Source: JAKJGV01 sp964617565
GTDB lineage: Bacteria > Verrucomicrobiota > Kiritimatiellia > CAIQIC01 > JAGNIJ01
Direction: 5' to 3'
NCBI GenBank assembly: GCA_964617565.1
Contig: CAZTYH010000018.1
Location: forward strand, 1-46,118
Length of the DNA stretch: 46,118 nt
Program-made: the position numbers and the translations under genes
The notes under the pieces: generated by a model
What the model saw: the letters and a program-made list of their open reading frames with translations, nothing else
What the model was told of the DNA's origin: nothing
Databases searched by the model: none
Shown here: positions 42,201-46,118 of the stretch, piece after piece
How positions within the stretch are numbered: position 1 is the first letter of the stretch
How the letters are laid out: every line of letters begins with the position of its first letter

Positions 42201-44604
42201 TCACACCGCCGTCGTCCGCCATGTTCGGATACGGAATAATGTAGAGCTTGGTGACGTTCTCGCGCCCCGGCACGGCGTCCATTTCCCATCGAACATTCTG
42301 CCACTCGCCCGCGCCGGTGTAGGTCTGCACCCCGACATCTGCCTCGTCGAACTTCAGCAGGATCGGGATGCTCGCGTCCGTCGGACTCTTGATGCGCATC
42401 TCGATCGTGTTGTTATCGTACAGCGCGAAGTTGGTGTAGTTGCCTATGCGGCCGGGCGGCGCGCTGTTCGTGTCGTGCGCCGGCTCGTAGGTGATATTCG
42501 AGAAGTTCTTCTCTTTCGGGCCCCACTCGATTATCAGCGAGCTTTGACCGAGCCCGAAAACACTGCCGTCGTTGAAGAATTCTTCGGTGGTGTTGGTGAT
42601 CGAAAACGGGGCGCCGGATGCCCAGCCGTAGAAATCTGATTCGAACACATCCAGCGGCGCGCTGTTGACCGAGCGGTGCAGCGCGATGTCGTCCATCCAG
42701 AACTCGCCCGTCGCGGTCTCGCTGCCCGGCTCGATCATGAACATGATTTGGCCGACTTGTGTTAGATCAATGTCGCCGACCGAATGACCGTAGAACGCGC
42801 GGGTCAGATCAATCGTAATGTTTTCCCAATCGGCGGCGCCGGTTTCCATGCGGGGAAAGATCGCCGCCCAGTCTGTTTCCCATGCCTTTTCAAAGTTCCC
42901 GAGTTGCTCCAACCGAACCTTGATCCGCAGCGGCGAGCCGTTGTTGTAAACCCAGAACGAAAGGTAATCGAAGTTCAGGAAGTTGTAGTGGCCGCTCGCG
43001 GAGAAGAAGCTGTAGGCATTGGTTGCGCCGCTCGGTGTCTGCTCGTTTGCCTTGTTGTAGACCACGTGCATGGAATGCTGACCCGAAAGCACGTGCTCCG
43101 TGCTCTTGAAATTCTGCTGGTAAACCCATGGGTCGTCCGGGTCGCTGCCCCACCAGGCGAGCACCTGGCCGGGCGAGTCGAAATCGGCAATCACATCGCG
43201 CGCGCGCGCCGCTTCGGGGAACTGGTGAACGCGAACGCGAAGCGGGGCCGTGAAAGTGCCCGCGACGTTGCTCACCATGGAGGCCACGCGATAATAGTAG
43301 GTCCCACCGGAGGCCGCGGGATCCATGGAGATATTCATGGACGTTCCCGTCGTGGAGATGCGGGTGTAATTGGTGAAATTGACGCTTGTATCCCAGTCGA
43401 AAACGTAATTCGTGGCACCGGCGACCTTGGTCCACTGGATGGTGAACTGGCCGTCTTCATCCGGTGTTCCGGCGTTAGACCAGAAGCTCGTGGGAGCCAG
43501 AGGGAGCACCGTACCTGTGCCGCCGGATAATGCGATATTGTCTATGTACATCGTCCCGCCGTTGTCGGCCATATTCGGATAAGGAAAGAGCCATACCGTT
43601 TCGAGCTTGGAAGCGATGGCGGCCTGCGCCGAGAAGTTCCACGACAACTTCTGCCAAGTCCCTGCCCCCGTGTAGTTCACCGTGTTCACATCCGACGTAC
43701 CGGCGCTGCCTGTGAATTTCAACAGGATGGGGAAGTTATTGTCCGTCGTACTTTTGACCCACACATCAAACGTGTTGTTTCCATACGTCGTAAAATTTGT
43801 GTAGCGACCGACCCGATGCAGCGGGGCGTTGGTGTCATGCTGGGGCGTGTACGTGAAGTTGTCATAGTTGGCGCTCTTGTTCGTCCACGTGATCCGGAGT
43901 GATTGTTGACCGAGATCCGTCGGACTGCCGCTGTTCTGGAAATGCTGAACCGAAAGCCCCATGTTCGTGAACACGCCGCCACCCGACCATCCGTAGAAGT
44001 CACTCTCAAAGGGTTCCAGAGGCGCACCGTTCGGCGCACGCGTGAGCGCGATATCATCCAGCCAGAAGCTTCCACGATTGGTGACATCGCCGGGCGAGAC
44101 CATGAACATGATGTTACGGATCGCTTTCCAATTCACGCTCGTGGCGGAGAATCCACGCGTGAGATCCACGACGAGGTTTTCCCAGTCGGCGCCGGGCGTC
44201 TTCATCGCAGGCCAGATGTCCGCCCAATCGGTCTCCCACGGATTACCGGCATCGTCTTCCAGGCGGACCTTGACGTGAAGCGGAGTTCCCGTGTTGTACA
44301 CCCAGAAAGAAAGGTAGTCGAAGTTACTGAAATTGAATTGTCCGCTTGCAGACAGAAAGCTGAATGGACTTTCCGAGTCGTTCCGCTTTTCGAAATCAAT
44401 CTTCAGGGAGAACTCGCCAGAGTGAACGTGTTGAGTATTCGCAAAGCCGAGGGTATAGACAAAAGGAGGAACGGAATCAGCCCCCCACCATGCCGCGACG
44501 AGGGATGAACCATCGAAGTTTTCGATGATCTCCTCCGAGCCGTAAGCCGGACTGACAATCAGGACAACCGCGACGAAAGCGAGGACAACAGAGAGCGCTC
44601 TCAT
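36205..44604 (-). CDS. Giant secreted repeat protein B (2799 aa)
   Basis: A signal peptide (MRALSVVLAFVAVVLIVSPA) is followed by four tandem units of about 430-454 aa (to aa about 1803). Each unit has a sandwich with AWWGSDPxDPWVYQ and DYLSFWVYN, a second sandwich with FESDFYGW, ILLKFDDADVG and PYPNMADDGG-MYLDD, and a fibronectin-III-like domain ending in TYYYRV. A region with IGNLDGSSAEF near 1880 and an unrecognised beta-rich stretch follow to about 2285. Two CBM6/35-like domains start at VRQAETLDEG and VRQGEDYDSA. Then come a cadherin-like segment (AFDPDGDDITIS), acidic repeats DWDGDGLPDVWEW and DPDGDGAPNW, and a tail with IRYYRVKAGTP. It is probably extracellular and glycan-binding. No catalytic domain is recognised. 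AAGGG lies 8 nt before the ATG. Confidence 0.88.
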   Translation of the reverse strand: MRALSVVLAFVAVVLIVSPAYGSEEIIENFDGSSLVAAWWGADSVPPFVYTLGFANTQHVHSGEFSLKIDFEKRNDSESPFSFLSASGQFNFSNFDYLSFWVYNTGTPLHVKVRLEDDAGNPWETDWADIWPAMKTPGADWENLVVDLTRGFSATSVNWKAIRNIMFMVSPGDVTNRGSFWLDDIALTRAPNGAPLEPFESDFYGWSGGGVFTNMGLSVQHFQNSGSPTDLGQQSLRITWTNKSANYDNFTYTPQHDTNAPLHRVGRYTNFTTYGNNTFDVWVKSTTDNNFPILLKFTGSAGTSDVNTVNYTGAGTWQKLSWNFSAQAAIASKLETVWLFPYPNMADNGGTMYIDNIALSGGTGTVLPLAPTSFWSNAGTPDEDGQFTIQWTKVAGATNYVFDWDTSVNFTNYTRISTTGTSMNISMDPAASGGTYYYRVASMVSNVAGTFTAPLRVRVHQFPEAARARDVIADFDSPGQVLAWWGSDPDDPWVYQQNFKSTEHVLSGQHSMHVVYNKANEQTPSGATNAYSFFSASGHYNFLNFDYLSFWVYNNGSPLRIKVRLEQLGNFEKAWETDWAAIFPRMETGAADWENITIDLTRAFYGHSVGDIDLTQVGQIMFMIEPGSETATGEFWMDDIALHRSVNSAPLDVFESDFYGWASGAPFSITNTTEEFFNDGSVFGLGQSSLIIEWGPKEKNFSNITYEPAHDTNSAPPGRIGNYTNFALYDNNTIEMRIKSPTDASIPILLKFDEADVGVQTYTGAGEWQNVRWEMDAVPGRENVTKLYIIPYPNMADDGGVMYLDDLNLVGGSIPEVPYAPLNLASTAAEPDDDGMYEVTWSAVPGAVMYELQEDTDPNFGSPVSLFTNTPFFAFAKNPLVEKGTFFYRVRSSTAAGYGSFTASIKAQVVPPPVEQVEVLADFEFGGAISAWWGSDPADPWVYQQDFRNQEHVFSGDYAMKVVYDKANEVRTNELGEVFTNAYSFMSASGLFNLHSFDYLSFWVYNTGTPLRIKVRFEQFGDYNKAWETDWADIFPRTVTTNADWENICIDLTRSFFGHANGEIDMTQIGQIMFMVEPGSETASGEFWVDDIVLRRAPNSAPLEPFESDLYGWAGGGAFTNLSLTNEVFHNDGLPFGLGQSSLKVTWDAKAQGYDNFTYEPGHDGDNAPAGRIGNYQDFTLYDNHLLELWVSSPTETNMPILLKFDDADVGVLSYRGTGEWQRLVWDYSNVSGATNVAQVFVIPYPNMADDGGVMYLDDMNLFGGRAAPIPIAPGRFRTTAKNPDGDGHYHFRWDDVGADEYEVEESADQNFGSVTVLRTNGTRVAVTKDPIAEAGTYYYRARSVVGTNKSSYAAIIPVTVEYQPAAQLAYENLETFDGGINEQEQVSFWWANDPVPPFAYTLDFGSTQHVHSGVVALKVDYDKNNDVNVFSFMSAAGLFNFRNHDYLSFWVYNDGSPLKFLIRLEDNAGGFFESGWAGIMPETRTPEADWENLAFDLSRTYGADSIDLTAVSQIIFMVAPGDGTNSGTFWMDDVQLQRAVNSAPLDAFESDAFGWYAADIYGKEIIPVTRPANGNRLNIGQHSLRLVWTNKLKDYSGIQYLPVHDEETAPVGRIGNYPDFAMDGNYLLELWVMSPTEFRIPILLKFDDADVGVQTYTGEGEWEKLVWDFSEIQGATNVSVVHVLPFPNQADEGGEIYFDDLNLAGGTPWQAPEPPTGLAASYPTAEGQFTIAWLAASNVTGYQVLEADNGDFRYPTAFYTTNLLMQFSHHPTTEGGTWFYRVRSYEVVNGVTNVGAYTLAVSVYVPSLSSQQGWIEERSYDTLCAEMDNINVPLWHTNTSAFRVTVTHPAYYPSSINERGHDFDDCDFADRTIWKIGNLDGSSAEFKQSGYGEGDVHYTLDHPPAGIDEPWSEFPAELDTSVMSNQYIVFTAFEPEDVNLVHLIGSRLMVAMREVTGTLDLRVSIGNGTDWLVLTNQVEWRDGRWQPTSNHVFNAQNLVRHWQTPDFFWSEETDMSTIRLEVVPSEQGGETTPGAHADYDALQLTKRDEAGEMAPKELIDVPWWHVGPSFATLYEDGNVIVEAIHIDFWWRAPAAMTVITPQGSATDVHYFRIVKRVPDTNTMEYSQVFVMYEDGNVRLLPHPPKGVDWTPFGASVIVGPTVESDRPFAAIDTVTVNPKDLSMDIVYKNGGSCRMDLWVDREQNVVDVTDIRYDTTTNSFTRFRSMWVFDGKADIDRVETADGVFPIQRHWNELHGTWWKFFKEVTTYHNTYCPEFAFEITDPIKAFLVRQAETLDEGIGYTKVIRTGGRGNEAISFGLDGGEATFHVYLDRGRPDTHMIIRYADDDGGNNGDYPGNLVQVYIDDELIGQAYGMNTGGWNDFDMLPNIPLGDLLPGWHTIRIVVGPGTFGMDMDEFKLVSHPKKYWVRESILVRQGEDYDSASNIVDAVRSGAVGGQSIHMEQTNSTAYYQVTLSAPATQVYMRVRYSDDVGPTMLKIYMDETLKARFPTLSTHSWDSFTNSQEIYIGNLTAGSHTFAFRCSEETWGLDLDEFELYTKRQQNRAPQFFMEPQYDVPIESITDIRILAFDPDGDDITISAVTIPPSSGFNGRYLTVTTTVADAGTSNMAAFTCDDGQGTTNSTASGSTWIIVPTDWDGDGLPDVWEWMNFQALEYGADDDPDGDGAPNWFEYQASTSPTNSESALMTTAASPKPAEGDAYLVTVKTEPGRKYTLWITDGMLGPTTTWRTFNDTSNGVGTWVETNVVSAKYTFVDDFSAGTSGGKPQDGIRYYRVKAGTP
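39200..40491 (-). repeat. Giant B tandem unit 4
   Basis: Fourth unit (aa about 1372-1800), about 430 codons. It opens ENLETFDGGINEQEQVSFWW and resembles unit 1 more than units 2-3 (PPFAYTLDFGSTQHVHSG). Its right boundary is approximate. Confidence 0.82.
40492..41853 (-). repeat. Giant B tandem unit 3
   Basis: Third unit (aa about 918-1371), 454 codons. It opens EVLADFEFGGAISAWWGSDP. It carries a small insertion (TNELGEVFTNAYSF) relative to unit 2. Confidence 0.87.
41854..43197 (-). repeat. Giant B tandem unit 2
   Basis: Second unit (aa about 470-917), 448 codons. It opens DVIADFDSPGQVLAWWGSDP. It is closest to unit 3, which shares DPWVYQQ and EQxGxxxKAWETDWAxIFPR. Confidence 0.87.
43198..44530 (-). 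repeat. Giant B tandem unit 1
   Basis: This is the first of four homologous units (aa about 25-469), about 444 codons. It opens ENFDGSSLVAAWWGADSVPP and closes with a fibronectin-like end (GTYYYRVASMV). Confidence 0.85.
44591..44602. promoter_or_regulatory. Perfect palindrome at start of giant gene B
   Basis: GAGAGCGCTCTC occupies the same position relative to the ATG as in giant gene A, within the identical 17-nt string TTATGAGAGCGCTCTCT. Codons 2-5 (RALS) are the same in both proteins. It is a candidate shared operator. Confidence 0.5.
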
Positions 44605-44649
44605 AATCGGACCCTTTCATACAACTTGCCGATCGGACTCAATAGTATC

Positions 44650-44738
44650 AGAGGTGTGTGCCGAATGCAGTGCTGAACGGTGAATACCTGAGAGAGAGAG
44701 GGGTATATGCACCAAGCTCGTCTCCGACACACACCTCT
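44650..44738 (-). promoter_or_regulatory. Nested stem-loop in predicted 5' leader of giant gene B
   Basis: AGAGGTGTGTG (44650-44660) and CACACACCTCT (44728-44738) are perfectly complementary 11-bp arms. The flanking bases CCGA and TCCGA pair only partly. An inner ATACC and GGTAT pair around a GA repeat. The structure lies between the predicted start of transcription (about 44749) and the ATG (44604). It may be an mRNA stabiliser, an attenuator or a binding site. Confidence 0.45.
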
Positions 44739-44755
44739 ATGATCTTCATAAGGAC

Positions 44756-44784
44756 ATAATGCACACGTGAATCCCGTTTGTCAA
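44756..44784 (-). promoter_or_regulatory. Promoter of giant gene B with embedded operators
   Basis: On the minus strand, TTGACA (44784-44779) is followed after 17 bp by CATTAT (44761-44756). One CACGTG lies inside the spacer (44764-44769) and another directly abuts the -35 box (44785-44790). Predicted transcription start is about 44749, giving a leader of about 145 nt. Confidence 0.6.
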
Positions 44785-44790
44785 CACGTG
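44764..44790. promoter_or_regulatory. Tandem CACGTG operator pair
   Basis: On the minus strand, TTCACGTGTTGAC and TTCACGTGTGCAT are direct repeats exactly 21 bp apart, two helical turns. They overlap the spacer and flank the -35 box of the giant-gene-B promoter, so a bound LacI-type protein would block polymerase. Confidence 0.55.
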
Positions 44791-44800
44791 AACATAGAAA

Positions 44801-44839
44801 AATTCGCAGAATGAATATTTTGTATCATTCGTGAGAATT
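44801..44839. repeat. Interrupted inverted repeat upstream of promoter B
   Basis: AATTC plus GAATGA on the left pair with TCATTC plus GAATT on the right, around a 10-nt AT-rich centre (44815-44824), with a one-base asymmetry between the sub-arms. It is upstream of the -35 box and could be an activator site, or part of the lacI promoter region. Confidence 0.45.
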
Positions 44840-44955
44840 AAGCTGTGATTCAGGATCTGATTCGGCTTAGCACGGCTAAATTTTATGCTGCTCTTTTCGC
44901 ACAAGGCACTCCCTTGAGGAAATCCGGATCTTTCTATTTCACTAATAATGAGTTG

Positions 44956-44961
44956 CACGTG
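44956..44961. promoter_or_regulatory. Third CACGTG site, near lacI start (module B)
   Basis: On the plus strand, GCACGTGTGCAT shares CACGTGTGCAT with the minus-strand site in promoter B (44764-44769). It is 30 bp before the LacI-family start codon, suggesting autoregulation. Confidence 0.45.
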
Positions 44962-44990
44962 TGCATCAGTGTATGTACAGTTCGGGCCTT

Positions 44991-46007
44991 ATGAGCCAGA
45001 GGGTGACAATCAAGGATGTTGCAAGAAGCGCAGGCGTCACGCACACGACTGTTTCAAGAGTGATTCACAACGACTCGCGCATCAGCGAAGGCACACGGCA
45101 GCGAGTCCTTACCGCGATGAAAAGCCTGGACTATCAACCCAACCTCATCGCGCGAGGACTCATCAACAACCGGACCCAGGCGGTCGCGATGATAACGCCG
45201 GACCTCGACACCTTCGCCCTGCCGGTTGTCAAATCCGTTGCCGAATCCTGCGCCACCCGGCAATACGCGCTACTTCTTTATTCCGCCAACACGTGGCGCC
45301 GGGAAAATCTTTCGTTCGAATGGATCGCCCGGAATTGGCTTGTGGACGGCACGCTGATCTACAACCTGATCTACCACGACCGTGTGCCGCCCGAAATTAT
45401 TGACCTCCGCAACCGCCGCCTCCCCTTCGTGTTCATCAACAAGTTCATCAACGAACCCGACTTGAACGCCGTGGGCACAGACAATCATCACGCCGTGAAA
45501 CTCGTGTTGGACCATCTGCTGGCAACGGGCCGCAAGCGCATCGGCTGGCTCAACGGCGATACGACTTCCGTTGACGGCATGGAACGTTTCCTCGCGTTTC
45601 GCACGGAGATCGAGCGGGCCGGACTGCACTATGACGCGCGCTTCACCGGCTGCGGCCTGTGGCGTGACACCGACGCCTTCAACGAGACAATGCGCATCTG
45701 CAGCGGAGATGAAAAGCCCGACGCGATTTTTTGCGCCAACGATCTCATGGCCATCGGTGCCATCAAGGCCATTCATCAGCTCGGGATGAAAGTGCCGGAC
45801 GATATCGCCGTAGCGGGCATTGACGATAACGAGATCAGTCGGCTCCTTGAGCCTCAATTGACCACAGTGAAAATGCCGCTCGAGGAAGTGGGATCCGCCG
45901 CAACGGATCTGCTCATGAAAGTCATCCAGGAACCGGACCGCCCACCCGAGCAAATAGCCCTCCAAAGCAAGCTCATCGTCCGCGCCTCGACCAAAAACCC
46001 CCGATAG
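44991..46007 (+). CDS. LacI-family transcriptional regulator (module B)
   Basis: The protein has 338 aa. It has a helix-turn-helix (TIKDVARSAGVTHTTVSRVI), a hinge (PNLIARGLINNRT), and an effector domain with DAIFCANDLMAIGAIKAI, VPDDIAVAGIDDNEISRLL and LTTVKMPLEEVG. It differs from the module A regulator in the recognition helix (THTTVSRV versus SKATISHV), in line with the different operators seen next to each. ATG at 44991 fits the family start; the frame opens at 44961 and the Shine-Dalgarno is weak. It probably controls the divergent giant gene B. The effector sugar is unknown. Confidence 0.94.
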   Translation: MSQRVTIKDVARSAGVTHTTVSRVIHNDSRISEGTRQRVLTAMKSLDYQPNLIARGLINNRTQAVAMITPDLDTFALPVVKSVAESCATRQYALLLYSANTWRRENLSFEWIARNWLVDGTLIYNLIYHDRVPPEIIDLRNRRLPFVFINKFINEPDLNAVGTDNHHAVKLVLDHLLATGRKRIGWLNGDTTSVDGMERFLAFRTEIERAGLHYDARFTGCGLWRDTDAFNETMRICSGDEKPDAIFCANDLMAIGAIKAIHQLGMKVPDDIAVAGIDDNEISRLLEPQLTTVKMPLEEVGSAATDLLMKVIQEPDRPPEQIALQSKLIVRASTKNPR

Positions 46008-46077
46008 AAATATCAACTTTTTCTCTTGAAGTCTGCGCGTCAGCCCATATCCTATGCGCTCACCGACCTTACAAGGC

Positions 46078-46118
46078 GGGGACGTAGCTCAATTGGTTAG
46101 AGTACCAGATTGTCGATC
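46078..46118 (+). tRNA. tRNA-Asp(GTC), 5' part
   Basis: The acceptor 5' strand GGGGACG, TA at positions 8-9, the D-arm GCTC...GAGT, and the anticodon stem CCAGA with loop TTGTCGA (anticodon GTC) are visible. The window ends two bases into the 3' side of the anticodon stem. Confidence 0.93.

Larger units (their letters stand above)
44605..44990. other. Divergent regulatory region of module B
   Basis: This 386-bp stretch has no gene. It holds the promoter of the 2799-aa protein, three CACGTG operator-like sites, a nested stem-loop in the predicted mRNA leader, a (GA)n tract at about 44690-44701 and a larger inverted repeat at 44801-44839. No tRNA or other RNA gene was recognised. Confidence 0.7.

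Noticed and set aside
39200..44530. CRISPR array or satellite suggested by long periodicity
   Set aside because: The repeats are 1.3-kb diverged coding units in one open frame, not short identical repeats with spacers.

Overview
The window looks like a chromosomal piece of a GC-rich bacterium of the PVC superphylum, most likely a Kiritimatiellota or Verrucomicrobia relative. This is an inference from gene style: very large secreted proteins built from carbohydrate-binding-like beta-sandwich repeats, thrombospondin-3-like acidic repeats, a recurring C-terminal aromatic-Arg-Val/Ile tail, and LacI-type local regulators. No 16S gene or other decisive marker is present.

Layout. (1) 1-3402: a zinc/manganese-type ABC importer on the minus strand (znuA-znuC-znuB, with znuB cut by the window edge), divergent from a Fur/Zur-family regulator. 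A 22-bp near-perfect Fur-box-like palindrome lies at the regulator's start. A NikR-type nickel regulator is convergent with it. (2) 3534-4781: a receiver protein fused to a degenerate NtrC-like AAA+ domain. (3) 4842-9877: a GH94-type phosphorylase and glycogen branching enzyme (glgB), probably one minus-strand unit. (4) 10043-15294: three envelope or secreted proteins: a membrane-anchored unknown, a TolB-like beta-propeller and a DUF11-containing protein. (5) 15307-23151: mostly housekeeping genes (YifB/ComM ATPase, DUF721, DUF503, Maf, 6-phosphogluconate dehydrogenase, a coiled-coil secreted protein, a small lipoprotein, a glycosyltransferase-like protein, SppA). (6) 23279-26485: a SWIM-finger SNF2 helicase.

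(7) 26504-46007 is the most unusual part. Two copies of the same arrangement lie in tandem. Each has a plus-strand LacI-family regulator, and divergent from it a giant secreted protein (2396 and 2799 aa), followed 34-45 bp downstream by a small (~190 aa) secreted beta-sandwich protein. The small proteins are clear homologues, and the giants share a DxSSAEF-containing region. Both giant genes begin with the same 17 bases, which include a perfect 12-bp palindrome typical of LacI-family operators. Each giant has a recognisable promoter with an exact TTGACA -35 box and its own operator set: an ACCGG-centred palindrome for the first and repeated CACGTG sites for the second. I read these as two paralogous, separately inducible surface modules for binding or processing polysaccharide. 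No catalytic domain is recognisable in either giant, so the function is unproven.

The window ends inside a tRNA-Asp(GTC) gene.
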